From the NCBI RefSeq assembly GCF_964355755.1, contig NC_092679.1:15676932-15740931 (forward strand): a stretch of DNA of 64,000 nt, in the 5' to 3' direction. The translations under genes and the position numbers were made by a program. Below, one piece after another: positions 47,870 to 62,800 of this stretch (position 1 is its first letter; each line of letters opens with the position of its first letter). Source of the DNA: Antedon mediterranea (Eukaryota; Echinodermata; Crinoidea; Comatulida; Antedonidae). Below the pieces are notes generated by a model. The model had not been told where the DNA came from. It did no database searches and saw only the letters and a list, made by a program, of their open reading frames with translations.

Positions 47870-50800
47870 TCAAGAGTCAGAAAACACAACAACTGGGAAT
47901 TGCTTAATGTGGCTATGTGTTTGTGCCGTCAGCTGGAAAAACTTTACCCCTGTTAATTCATTGCCGTCGATGTTCACTGTAAAAAGAAGACAAAAAATGT
48001 AAATATACAAATACAAAAAAAAAACGTTTTATGCTCTGTCTACACTATCAAACTAGTTTTATCAAACTTTATGTGACAAAAAAGTGTGATGTGCCCAAAT
48101 ATGGTAATGGTATGCCTAAATATGGTAGTGATATGACATTTAATCATGTCCATATAATTATGGGCACATCAAATTTAAAAAAAAAAAAAAAAAAATTATT
48201 GACACTCTTCAGTTGGCTGGAAGATTTGTTCTTACTTTTCTTTAACCTGGTTAATGTATGTACACTTTATAAATTTAATAATATTAATAACGTACCTGTC
48301 AGAGAGTTACTCTGCGAGCGTGACGTACATACTAATCGATAAATACCATCAATAACCTGACTTTTCTCTGAGTCTTTGTACTTCTTACCAATACGCATTA
48401 CTGTCAAAGAGAAAGCATACGTACATAATTTTTTTAAAGATTTATAATTATTGTTATTATGTTTTAAGTCTGGCAAGCGGTTAATACTGATCATGTGATT
48501 ATAATCAGTTTTACAGGAAGTACTACATATATTTCTAATGCCTGGTATGATTTTAAATATTACATCACAAGACATTTTTTTTTTTCATTATTTTTATTGA
48601 ATCGCAAATGTAGCAAAAAATAAGAATGTGCGAAAATATTGGGCTTTAGAGGATATGGGATAATTTAAAATATTGGGCTTTAGAGTATATGGGATAATTT
48701 AAAATATTGGGCTTTAGAGTTTATGGGATAATTTAAAATATTGGGCTTTAGAGTATATGGGATAATTTAAAATATTGGGCTTTAGAGTTTATAGGATAAT
48801 TTAAAATATTGGGCTTTAGAGTTTATGGGATAATTTAAAATATTGGGCTTTAGAGTTTATGGGATAATTTAAAATATTGGGCTTTAGAGTTTATGGGATA
48901 ATTTAAAATATTGGGCTTTAGAGTTTATAGGATAATTTAAAATATTAGACTTTAGAGTTTATGGGATAATTTAAAATATTGGGCTTTAGAGTTTATGGGA
49001 TAATTTAAAATATTGGGCTTAGCGTTTATGGGATAATTTAAAATATTGGGCTTTAGAGTTTATGGGATAATTTAAAATATTGGGCTTTAGAGTTTATGAG
49101 ATAATTTAAAATATTGGGCTTTAGAGTTTATGGGATAATTTAAAATATTGGTCTTTAGAGTTTATGGGATAATTTAAAATATTGGGCTTTAGAGTTTATG
49201 GGATAATTTAAAATATTGGGCTTTAGAGTTTATGGGATAATTTAAAATATTGGGCTTTAGAGTTTATGGGATAATTTAAAATATTGGGCTTTAGAGTTTA
49301 TGGGATAATTTAAAATATTGGGCTTTAGAGTTTATGGGATAATTTAAAATATTGGGCTTTAGAGTTTATGGGATAATTTAAAATATTGGGCTTTAGAGTT
49401 TATGGGATAATTTAAAATATTGGGCTTTAGAGTTTATGGGATAATTTATTTATTTTATAAATCTGTGAATAAGAAAATGTATATTATGGTTGAGTCTGTG
49501 TTTTTAATTAGATTAACATGCTTCAACTAGGGGTATGTAACTTGATATACAGACAGGTACATTTTTATCATACCTTGTTTTGTTTTCTTGTTCCTTTCTT
49601 TTGTCACTACCGTCATTGACAGCGACGAATCTGATTGGTCCTTTGACAAACGATTTACAATCAATGACCTGAATGTTGTCTTCAATGATGACTTGTCTTT
49701 CTTCATACCAGAACACATTGGCCAATACTCAACTTGTAAGTCCATCAACTCTGCCACTGCTGCTGCCGCCGGAGGACTGGTACTGAATACAAGGAAACAT
49801 TAGTAATTTTATAATTTATAATCAATAATCACAGTTTTCACAAGTTGAAATGTACACCAGTGTTTTGTAACTAAGATTATACTTAAAATCTCAAGGATAT
49901 TTATAATATGATAATTGTGCATGTGTGAGTAATTAAAACAATGTCATTATAATTCTAGTGAACATGACTCAAAACAAAAACACTTAAATTTAATTCTAAA
50001 GCTTGGTTCCTACTTGGACACAGCACCCCGCAAGTAATTTAACCAATCACACCACAATGATTCATCCAAACGTCACTTGTGATTGCGGTTTGCCTACATC
50101 GTACAGCTTTATGTACCATTTCAAAATGATTCTAATACAAAATTTTGCTTTCTTACACTAAAACATTCCTGGCTTTGTTTGTATCAAACCTGTTAATGGC
50201 GGTAATTTTCGATGTTGGTTTCGATTAAATAAAATTTTAAAAAAACAAATAAATTAAATAAATAAAAACTATTTTTTGGAAGGTAATCATACAGTGTTTA
50301 TTGCAGTGACTCAATCTAAATTATACATTAAAATAAAATATTTGACTGCAGTAACTTCATTAGAATATTTTTGACACATAATTTTGCTTAATAAGAAAAA
50401 AATGAATAGTTAGTATTATATACAATAAAAATAAATTTAACTAACATAAAACTTTTTATCAGAAGTTAATAGTTCAAATAAAGTCAACTGATGATAGCAA
50501 AAATATATGGCTTTATGGTCTAACAGTCTGATACTTTAAGGTGTAGGTTCAAATCTTGACAGATATTTCATACAATAAATAAATGGAACCCTTCTTGATG
50601 AACTTCCACATGTTTGGATAGGAAGAGATCATGTTTTGAAATATTCCCCTTTTTTTTTCTTCTAAAATATGATTGCATTATTTATGAAATGTTATTTTAG
50701 TTTATAAATATTATTCATATAAAGTAATTTGATACAGAATATGCATTAAAATTCATAGAAAGAATATATTACAACATATGATAATATGATATCACACGAA

Positions 50801-53800
50801 AATAAACTAGCTAGAAAAATTAATGTTATTGTGCGTGAAACATACTGCGATGACATGCTTAATCATTATTAAAGAAAAATAGTAAAATTATCAAAATTTT
50901 AATTTATGAAAACTGAACTCCTATTAAGTGCCCCCTTACGTTGGCTGTAGTGTTAACAATTATGCGTTCCTTTAATTAATAGGGGTGTCCCAAAAAGAGG
51001 TTCTAATGTATCTGCAAACCAATAACCAGGGGGTTTGTAGGGTTAAAAAATTACCCCCATATTTTCTGAAGTGCCCTTTTCAAACTGGAGACCAGCAGTT
51101 AAAATTTTAGTAAATAGACTGTCTTAAGTCTTGACAATTTTTGGCCAATACTATCATATCAAGCCAGCAAGCAAATTATTTTCATCAATTAGGCCTAAAT
51201 AGCTTTGCTTATGCTTGTACTTATTTGTGTAAAAAAGAACCCCGCTGCAAAAATCCTGGCTACATTTAAATCTACAAATGGTTGTGTAAAGAATATAAAA
51301 CAGTGAAAATGTAAACATAAACAAATAACAGTACTCTGGTACTATTCAAGATAAGAATAAAAAAATTGCAATTTTGTAATGTAATATTTTACTGGTTTTT
51401 TTTAATTCTGTCTACACTATCAAACTAGCTTGACAAAAAAAGTGTGATGTGCCGAAATATGGTAGTGATATGCTTAAATATGGTCACATCAAATTTTAAA
51501 GTGCAGACGATGATTCAACATTTTGTGTGACCCAATCTTTACACTCAAGTGCTCAACATTATTGTTTTATTTACAGTACCGTATTTATATTTTGTATACT
51601 CTTTAAAAAGCATGTATTATAATTATTTAGCAAGCTTAGTTTTTGGGATAATCTCACAAACTGTTTTACCTCATAAACAATGTTATTGCAGTAAAAAATG
51701 TAGTTACTGCAGTAGAATAATTTTGACATGATCTCTTAACAAATATGAAGACATGTAAAATAAAAACATTTAAAGCTTTACAAAAAGAAATTGGAAAAAG
51801 GAGGTATTTACATAGTAAAACAATGATAACATGACAAAATGAATGCAAGAATAATAATTTCTCTGTACAATAAATGCTATATGAAAATGAAATAAAATGT
51901 ATAAAATAATTACACATAATTAAATAGATTTAAAGATGTCAGTAACATCAGAGTTCTCTAACTACTTGCTATAATTTCAGTAGTTTTTTACACATCATTC
52001 TGCACGCATGTTTCTAAGCATACGCAGAACAGATTATCCGACTTAACAGTTGTGTAGTTACTTGGCGTGTAATGAAAAACGAAAGGCTACAATGATACGC
52101 TTTTTTATTTGTCTGTAATTACTGTTTTTTATCAAGGATTTCTCATACCTTTTGGCCAAATATAATATTATTATGGGAAAACAAATAATGAAATGAAATA
52201 AAATAATATATGCAACTGAAAAAGACAACAATTTATGCAATGATGATAAAAAAAATTGAAATTGAAATTCATGATTAAAAACAATAGTTTACCTGACAAG
52301 ATCAACTAGCGAATCTCTCCTTTTGGGGAAATAAACATGCAGACAAGAAAAACAAACAGAAGGGAAGAAATAAAAACAATACCGTCATGCTTAATACACA
52401 TTAAATATACATATATTGGGATTAAAAAAAAAACAATATAACTCAACGTCTACAACCACAATTATTATATTATGATTAGGAACAGTTCACTACACAATTC
52501 TGGTCATACAGTAAAACTACAAAGCAATACGGTGTATCGGCACATGCCTGCAAATCACTCCCTGTTGTGATAGCTTAAGCATTAGTGACAAATTAATTTC
52601 AAATTGGCGTAGTAACGCCGATTGGTTTAGGTAGGCATGTCGAGACGTTGTTATGCTCTATTCATTTTTATGTAGTCTTCAGTTTCTCTACGGCCTAACA
52701 TCCTAAACTTTCTTTTCACCACAAACATACCCCCTCCACCCCAAATAAGCATGTAAAATATAGAAAACAATAACCCAACTAAAAAAAAGATAAACCGTCA
52801 TATTGAGGACTGCCATAAGGTGTGAAAGCATACAATTATTATTCCTGATATATCCATATAACATATATCCATACTTATATTACATGTACACAAGTTATTG
52901 ATAAGTTTGAATGAGTCATTGAATTGTTTGGTAAAAAACAAGAAATCTGTATAAATACCTTTGTTGTACAACGTTATTAGTGATGGTGGCTGGACTTGAT
53001 GGTGGGGTTGGACCCTCTTTGTCTTTAGGGCTCGTTGACAGAGGAGAAGAACCATCCTCAGGTTCTAAAAAATAAACCAAATAAATATAATGCAGAAATA
53101 AAAAGTGATCATCAAATAATTTCAATTCGTCATGTGACCAGTTGGCTTGGGTAGTCATATTTGATTCTTCAGGTATTAAACACCATTTTAAAACTTACCA
53201 GAAAATGATGATGCAGATGAGCTAGAAGAATTGGCCCCAATTGTAACGCTCTGTAAAAACAAAAGTTCGAGTCAATAAAATTAAAGTTACTTGAACAAGC
53301 ACTGACAGAAATATAACTGAGAAAACAAACATTGGCAGAAACAAACACTGACAAAACATTGACAGAAACAAGCAAAAGCAGAAACAAACATTGACAGAAA
53401 CAAACATTGACAGAAACAAACACTGACAAAACAAACACTGACAGAAACAAACACTTACAGAAACAAGCAAAGGCAGAAACAAAAATTGACAGAAACAAAC
53501 ATTGACAGAAACAACACTGGCAAAAACAAACATTGACAGAAAAAACACGGGCAGAGTGTATTTCTGTTGGTGCTTGTATCTCTTTCCAGTTTGTCTTGCT
53601 GTCAATTTGTCTGGCAGAAAAAAACACTAACATGACAGAAACATAAAACAAAATTAATTGTTTCATACATTTATGAATGGAATAAACTTTTGAGTTGACT
53701 CAGCCCCAGTATTTTTCTGTTTGTAGTTCACCATGACTTCTCCAATTCTAAGCTGATGGTTGCATGTTGCGGTGTTCAAGTACTTTGATACTCTACTCAC

Positions 53801-56800
53801 GATTCCATGCGTATCTGTAAGAAAAGAATAATAATAGGGTTTTTTTAATTTATTTTTATTTTATGTCCTTAGGCAATGTTGCCAAGGATTACCAATAGTG
53901 AATTGATCTATCTCTGTCCTATCAGATAGGTGGTAATCCCCCTAAAAAATGTTTGAACAAGTATATTCTTGCATTGATGTTGTTTTACAGTAACAATGTT
54001 GCTGTTACTTTAGTTACTGAATATTTACTGCAGCTAATTCTTCTGGAGCAGTGCCCAATCGCAGAAAATATTAAAGGTAGTCTCTTACAAGTTTTATTCT
54101 GTTTGGAAAAAACAAACAGGGTGCAAAATCATACAATGTTTGTTATCGTAGTAACTGTTTTGAATCAATAATAATTTTACAAGGACGCTGTGCAGGAAAT
54201 CAGCTATCATAATAATGCGTTTGTGAGATGGAGCTCTAAGCTTAGCAAAACATTAAATTAAATGGCTTGATGGGAAATTTATTTTTAATCAAGAAATTAA
54301 TATCCAGTGTGTTTGTCATTGAGGTCATTTTTTCAGTGTCAAAAATGTTACCATCATTTCTGTTCTATTATCTATTCAGCAGCAATCTGTACAATTTTTC
54401 TGTTGATAAATTAATAACACTCTTATAATTTTGTGCAAAGTGTTGATAATGATCCAGTTATTGTATTGGTGTCACAAATTAATTAAACAAAATGTATTAA
54501 TTATTCAAATTAATTTCGTATACACGTACTAACAAATTGCTCCATCCGTTGAATACATTTTGTAATTTAAAGTCTCATATTCTTATAAATTAATTATCTT
54601 TAATTTATACAAAATCTTATAACACCACCAATTTGTCTTTAGCAAAATTGAATTTATATTGAAGAACTATTTACCAAGCATAGGAACATTTATTTATCCA
54701 ATTTTTATATTTTAAATTAAGTGTTTCTTTTTAAATAGTTGTAAGGATATATAATATTTTTTTGTCTGATTCTATACCATCTCAGTCCTTTAAATGTGGT
54801 ATAATTTCATTCCTGGTTCAATGACTTGGAAAAAAAAAGAAACAAATTTATATAGGCCAGTATTTAAATAGGACAGCTTTCACTAATAAGCTAATGAATA
54901 TTCATGAGGACAATGACTTTTTGTAGACAACCAGTTTTTTTTAAAGACATTTAATTTGCTCACTCCTGATTGCTATATTAAACTGTATTGAGTTGAAAAT
55001 ATTTGTAAATAGGTCAACATTAAATAGGCTCATTCACAAACATTAACAGCCATTATGAAAATTTATGGAGATTGAGTTACTATACTGCCTCTAAAGTTGG
55101 TCGGTTATAAACAATTAAACTATTTTGGATTGAAATGTTTGTGAATATGGGTCACTTTTAGATAGAACAGCATGACACCAACTTACTTTACTTTAAAAGT
55201 AATGAAAATTAACGACCTCATCTGTGTAACATTTTTTTTTCAAAATCTTTAAGTTGGTCGTTTACGAAAAGGTTACGACTGTGTTGAATTAAAACTGTTT
55301 TTATATATTGGAACAACATACACTAACGTTGAAAATTATTATGAAAATTTATGGGTACTGACTTTACCTATGCTTTTTTTTAACCTTTAAGTTGGTCATT
55401 TATGAAAGGTTAAATAGTATTGGGAAAAAGGGTTTTCATGTCATGTTTTCATGAAACAGAATTCAGTAATATTTAACACAAACCGCTATTAAGGCCAATT
55501 TACAGATGAGTGGTAACGATAGCGGAAACCCCTGCATTTACCACTCGGCCACTTGACTTGACTAATTGAATCTTGAAGCAAACACAGACATTGACATTTT
55601 ATTTCTAAATTATATTGGTAATTACTTCATCAACAACCCTGCCTTTTGAAGACATTTAATTTGGTAATTGGCAAACATTAGACAGACCTGCATACAGCAA
55701 TAAAAAAAAAGTAATCATGAAACCAATCTTCTGTTTCAAATTTTTTTTAATCAAATTCAAAAAATTAAATCATCACATTAAAACATATAAAAAATCATGT
55801 TTGTTTCTACTTTGTAGTTAAATATCAATTTATATACATTTATGTCTTTTCTGTTACTTAGCATTGCTATAATATAATTATAATCATAGATTCATGTTGT
55901 TTTATTTTATATTACTGCAAGCGAGTATATTTTAAGATAAAGACAGAATAGAAAAGACAAATTAAAAATGGAACATAGAATATGAACATAACATTAACCA
56001 AGAACATCCAGTGTAACTGTTGAATCTTACAGAATATATATAGCATATAACACATTTCAATTCATAATTTCTATACTGAAAACATAATTTGATTAATCAT
56101 ATGACGTAATATATGTACTACATATAACAATGTAAAAATGAACATAAATGAAGGTGTTCTATGTAAATTTAAAGGTGTTCCATATATAACAATGAAGGTT
56201 TTCTATAGGTAAAATTAAAGGTGTTCCATATAACAATAAAGGTGTTCTATAAGTAAAATTTGAAGGTGTTCCATATATAACGATGAAGGTACTCTATATG
56301 TAAAATTGAAGGAGTTCTATATGTAAAATTGAAGGAGTTCTATATGTAAAAATGAAGGTGTTCTATATTTAAAAATGAAGGTGTTCTATATAAAAATGAA
56401 GGTGTTCTATATGTAAAAATGAAGGTGTTCTATATGTAAAAATGAAGGTGTTCTATATGTAAAAATGAAGGTGTTCTATATAAAAATGAAGGTGTTCCAT
56501 ATATAAAAATGAAGGTGTTCCATATATAACAATAAAGGTGTTCTAACTGTATGTAAAATTGAAGTGTTCTATATACAAAAATGAAGGTGTTCTATATGTA
56601 AAAATGAAGGTGTTCTATATGTAAAAATGAAGGTGTTCAATATATAAAAATAAAGGTGTTCCATATATAACAATAAAGGTGTTCTATAACTGTATGTAAA
56701 ATTGAAGTGTTCTATATGTAAAAATGAAGGTGTTCTATATGTAAAAATGAAGATGTTCTATATGTAAAAATGAAGGTGTTCTATATGTAAAAATGAAGGT

Positions 56801-59800
56801 GTTCTATATGTAAAAATAAAGGTGTTCTATATGTAAAAATGAAGATGTTCTATATGTAAAAATGAAGGTGTTCTATATGTAAAAATGAAGATGTTCTAAA
56901 TGTTAAAATGAAGGTGTTCTATATGTAAAAATGAAGGTGTTCTATATGTAAAAATGAAGGTGTTCTATATGTAAAAATGAAGATGTTCTAAATGTTAAAA
57001 TGAAGGTGTTCTATATGTAAAAATGAAGGTGTTCTATATGTAAAAATGAAGGTGTTCTATATAAAAATGAAGGTATTCTATATAAGTGTGGAATCATACT
57101 ATACTTAGCCATGGAATTATTCATTCATTCATTCACATTTCAGCAATATATATTTGTTATATACAATATTGCAGGGATTTAACAGAGAAAAGTTTCATAT
57201 ACAGTAATAATGAAAATGCTCTATCTATAATAACAAAGACGTTCAATACAAATACAAATAAACTGAAGAATCAACAGCATTGTTTACAAACCTGCTTGTT
57301 CTTTGTCCACCTTTTCAAACAATTCTCTCCACGACGGCTCAACAAACATAGAATAATACTTTGTGTCAATAGCTCCCAGGTACTTCGCAAGAGATGAATT
57401 CCCTGAAATGGCAATTACAAGTTTGTTTTAATCAATAGTGATGATGATAACATCAGCACGTAGGAGGCTACTTGACTTTCTCATTTCTTCTTACGAGTTC
57501 ACTGACCAGCAGTAATAATAAGTGCCTCTAATAAAGGACAAAAGATTTATAAAAAAGACGTTAACGCAATATATGTACATATAAAATAATATTATCAAAT
57601 ACTTTAATTCTAAAAGTTGATATAACTAAATTAGAATCAACTTAATTAAAAATAAAAGTCAGTTCTAGATATTTGAGAAGGATAGAATTTTTATTTTATT
57701 CAATACACAGCCAACAGAAACAAAAACCTCCACGTATTAGCAACGAGGGCACATCCCCATATTTTAGTTTAAGTTTAGCTTTTTTCTCTCTTTTTGTATG
57801 TACAGCGCTTAGAGGTTTCACAACATTATGCACTTTATAAATCCACGACATATTATTATTAAAAGGCAGAGAAAAACAAAATAATAGAAATATTTTATCA
57901 TCAAACAAGTTTTACAATTTCAGATAAACTAGATAAAATATCAAATGTAACATTCTGATTTTATCAACTTTGTTTTCTAGAATTAATTTTAATCTTTGGA
58001 AATTATCAGAAAATAGTGATAAATAATGAGACTGTTTTAGCACAATACTGTTTTAGCACAATACTGTCTGAGCTCAAAATGTCAAATTTAAATATGAAAT
58101 TGTAACGTTCAAGAAATTAATTCAAGAAATGACAGTGTAAGGTTGATATAGAAGGTAATTAGTATGGTTTCAGACATTGTAATTGTATTCAGAATATGAG
58201 ATGGGTAAAATGTCATCCTCTGCTGAATTAGTTTGTTATCACATAAGGAGGAAATTGATTTGCTAAAGCCACTGAAAATAATTACAAGATTAAATCGTTA
58301 GAAGAGACTTTATCATATCATTAATATCCGTGATACAGTCTCCCAAAAAATTATATCAATTAAATCGAAAATTCAATTTAATTCAGTATAGTCAATTCAA
58401 TTCAATTCAGTTAACTTGTTGATTTGGAAATCATAAAAGTTAAAAATTTAAATTAGTTTATTTAAAATATGTTTACTTTTAATTTCTCGCTAGTTTTTTT
58501 TATATAAACATACAGAACTTCTTCTGCCTGTGGTGGGGTTTCTCTATATATACATATTTATACATTTACATATATATTATTTGTTTCTATTGCTGTTCCT
58601 TTGTAGCATAGCTCAAATCTTAAGGCTTGTAGCTTATTTTCATCTTCCTCCACACTTCTTTGCCATTCCATCATTTATTATTACTCTGTATTCAATGTTT
58701 AAATTAAGTGTGGAGAAACCAAATAAACAAATTAAAGATACGTCTATCACTGTTTTATAAAGGCTGAGTTCGTCTCTTCAGTCAATCTACGAATAGTTAG
58801 ATTTTCAAGATGCCGAAGCCTTATATTAAATTAGTAATGTCACTAATAATCAAGTGATTACCAACAAAATTCTTAGATAAATGCTCATAGAAACGTTCCA
58901 TAAATCAAAGGTCATCCTATCACATCAAATAAAAAATCAAAGAAAGTTTATTTGTTCAAAGACCAGAAATTACATTAAAAATATTTCATTAAATAATATT
59001 CACAAAAAATCCTATAAAATAGGCAAAAAAAATCATAATTCTGTTTTATCATCAAGTTTTTTTAATTAATTTTTTTTTATATCTATATACTCATCCAACA
59101 GCGAGCACAATTACAGGATGGATAAACAATTTTATAGTTTATCATTAGGTCATTGCGACCAAAAATATTTTTCTCTCCTTAAAGATGTATTGTCGTCCCT
59201 TTTAAAAATTACAAAATAAATGGTTAAATCCAATCAAAAACCCATAGGCTGGCAGCCAATTTGACTATTCTCTGCTTATAAATTACAGTTTTTTCAGGTA
59301 AATAAATTTTCAATCCAATTTTTGGATAACTATTGACATTAAAATGGTATATTCAAGAAATATTTTTTAAGGAGGACAATACATATGCTGCGGATAACTT
59401 ACCTAGAGGTATAATGTAGAAACAGACATATTTTTGCCAGTCGGGCGATTTTGTTGCGAATTGTTCAACGTACGGCCTGAGTACAGTACCAACATACCCT
59501 AACCCTCCGCAGATCACCAGTTTAATTGTCTGGGGTACTTTGGGGTTTTGATTACAGCTACAAGAACAAATATTAAATTAGTAAACAAATGTAGATATTA
59601 TTATTATTACTATTTCTCGTTGGTCTACAGGTATGAACGTCATGCTAATGAGCTGGAGGTTGTGGGTTAGACTCCCACCCGAGAATTACTTGCGATTTTT
59701 GTTGTTCTCAATGTACTTAGTATAAAGTACAAAATTACGTCAGAGTAGGGAAAAACATTTGACCCATTACTATTTATTTTACTTTTTTATATTTATCAAA

Positions 59801-62800
59801 GACTTGGTATTGTAATTAAAAATTCGTTGGTTCACTTCAATTCATCTTTTTTTATCTTTCAAAAGTAATGTTTACTTACAATTTTTGAATTTTTGTGACT
59901 AAAAACACCATTGTATCTTCAACATCAGCATTTGAAAATGTGCATACAACTCGGTGGTTCTCCTGTTGTAACTTGTGAGAGAGAACCTACCAACAAAAAA
60001 TATTTTGTCTATTTTTACCTACAGAAAATACTAAAGATTAATTATACATTTAACAATAGCAAATATTGTCCCGTAAGTTACCCTGCATGATTCTCAAATT
60101 TGTTTGAGTGTGAACAGGAAGATATGTTGAGAATGTTATTTTAAAAACACATAAAGTGCATGGTTTAAAGAGGCCAATATTTAAAGGAAATTACACATTT
60201 TCAACTATTAAACAGAGGTGGCAGTTATGTTTAATACAGGTGGCACTTGCTCTTAATATAGTATATAATTTCCTTCAAATGACCCAAATTTGAAATACGG
60301 CCGTATAAAAAACCAAACATTAATTCAGCTAAAAATATTTGACTACCTGATTTAAAGAAAATTACATAGTTTTCAACTAAACACAGGTGGTACCTATGTC
60401 TAATACAGGTGGCACTTGCTCTTAATAGTTTCTTAAGTCTATAATTTCCTTCAGAATGATTAAATATATGAATAAAAGTCATTTTCGATTCAACATGATA
60501 CTATATATAAGTCTCAAACTTCTGCTAAGGAAATGAGCATGGAAATGACCATACTGATGTTAAGAGTACTAGCATTAAAATAGCATTTTCTATTTAACAG
60601 TTTAAGTCTATAAAACATTGAGTGAGTGGGCCGAGTTGTAAGATAGGTGCACTGCAAACCAAATACCGCTCCCCCCACCCCCACCCAAAACATGAAGAGT
60701 GGGCCGAGTTGTAAGATAGGTGCACTGCAAACCAAATACCGCTTCCCCCACCCCCACCCAAAACATGAAGAGTGGGCCGAGTTGTAAGATAGGTGCACTG
60801 CAAACCAAATACCGCTTCCCCCACCCCCACCCAAAACATGAAGAGTGGGCCGAGTTGTAAGATAGGTGCACTGCAAACCAAATACCGCTCCCCCCACCTT
60901 CACCCAAAACATGAAGAGTGGGCCGAGTTGTAAGATAGGTGCACTGCAAACCAAATACCGCTTCCCCCACCCCCACCCAAAACATGAAGAGTGGGCCGAG
61001 TTGTAAGATAGGTGCACTGCAAACCAAATACCGCTTCCCCCACCCCCACCCAAAACATGAAGAGTGGGCCGAGTTGTAAGATAGGTGCACTGCAAACCAA
61101 ATACCGCTTCCCCCACCCCCACCCAAAACATGAAGAGTGGGCCGAGTTGTAAGATAGGTGCACTGCAAACCAAATACCGCTTCCCCCACCCCCACCCAAA
61201 ACATGAAGAGTGGGCCGAGTTGTAAGATAGGTGCACTGCAAACCAAATACCGCTTCCCCCACCCCCACCCAAAACATGAAGAGTGGGCCGAGTTGTAAGA
61301 TAGGTGCACTGCAAACCAAATACCGCTTCCCCCACCCCCACCCAAAACATGAAGAGTGGGCCGAGTTGTAAGATAGGTGCACTGCAAACCAAATACCGCT
61401 TCCCCCACCCCCACCCAAAACATGAAGAGTGGGCCGAGTTGTAAGATAGGTGCACTGCAAACCAAATACCGCTTCCCCCACCCCCACCCAAAACATGAAG
61501 ATTAATCAAATCAGATTGAATATGCCATTGTAATTTTAATAAAGTTAAACGGTTATAATCATCCGAAAACCAACAGGCTGGGAACCAATTTGACTATTTT
61601 TTGCTTTAAATTACAGTATTTTCAGGTAAATAATTTGAATACATTTTTTTTATCTACTATTATGGAGCAACAAAATTGCATATTCAACAACAAAAGTGTA
61701 ACAAAAATTTTTTTCAGGGGGACAATATAGCTTAACATAACATTAGGTACAATGGTTTGTTTATATGGTACCATAGCAACAGTGAACAACACAGGATAGA
61801 ATGTAAATAAGTACTCAATAACAAGATAAACAAATAAGATGCATTATTCTACCTGGCCCTGCCATTCGGTTGAGTTGACTAAAATGAACTTCTCTGGTAT
61901 ACGGTCGTTGTGTGGCCATAGTAACGATAAACGGTCAGCTAGTGATTTGCGTGCTTCCTGTGAAACAAATAACATATATCATTTAAGAAAAAAAATTCAG
62001 AGTTCGGTCTCAATTTTCTTTCTCATAGACTTTATATTCACTTTTTATAAAATATTGTTTATTTCGTTACAACGTTTAAAATATATATTGTGAATGTACT
62101 AACTATTGTTTTTGTTTCTGTGTACCGCATTTTTGTTTAAATATTTATTTTTACTTCCTTCAAATTATATTATATAATACTTATTTTCAAACATTATCGT
62201 TATTCAAATAAAAAGAACTTCTGGTTTCACTGACTGGGAAAGGGTACAATTCACTGTTTGTTTTGAAAGCCTTTAGTGCATAAAGATTTGTACACTTTAT
62301 AGTATGATTTACATTTTGCACCACAAAAATGTCTGTAATTGCATACATCTTAAACATTAACACAGTTCAAAGTTTTAATATAAAGTTAATGAAACATTGT
62401 TAACCACACATCATCATTATTTATTAGGTTGAGACATCATCAATTTAACAGTCTATGTCTAGACATAATACAATTGTCTTTAAAACCTGAAAAGTGGATG
62501 AAATATTATTAGAATTAGGTCTGAAGCACATTTCTTTACTTTTAGGGTTTAGACATGAATACATAATCATAGGTAAAAATGTATGCTCAGGGCAATCATA
62601 CATCAATTGTTTATTTATCAGACACTCGGAAATATTTACCAAACTATAGTACATTATCGTCCATAAAACTTAAGTTAAATGAAATTTTTGAAGATTATTA
62701 ATCAATTATTATTAATATTATTATAATATTTCATGAGGCACTACTACTGTTACTAGATGAGGCTAATGTTAGCCTGTAGCCAGTGAGTTTCCAAGGGTTC

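Noticed and set aside
48267-48575. 102-codon minus-strand frame as a gene
   Set aside because: Only 48400-48296 is coding (a PACS exon); the rest is intron on either side.
53169-53666. Cys/Phe-rich minus-strand frames that look like a secreted protein
   Set aside because: They arise from the degenerate 18-bp minisatellite; the real exon here is only 53250-53199 in PACS.
60514-61509. 331-codon minus-strand frame
   Set aside because: It is translation of a 73-bp minisatellite that lacks stops in any frame, inside a PACS intron; no domain or splice support.
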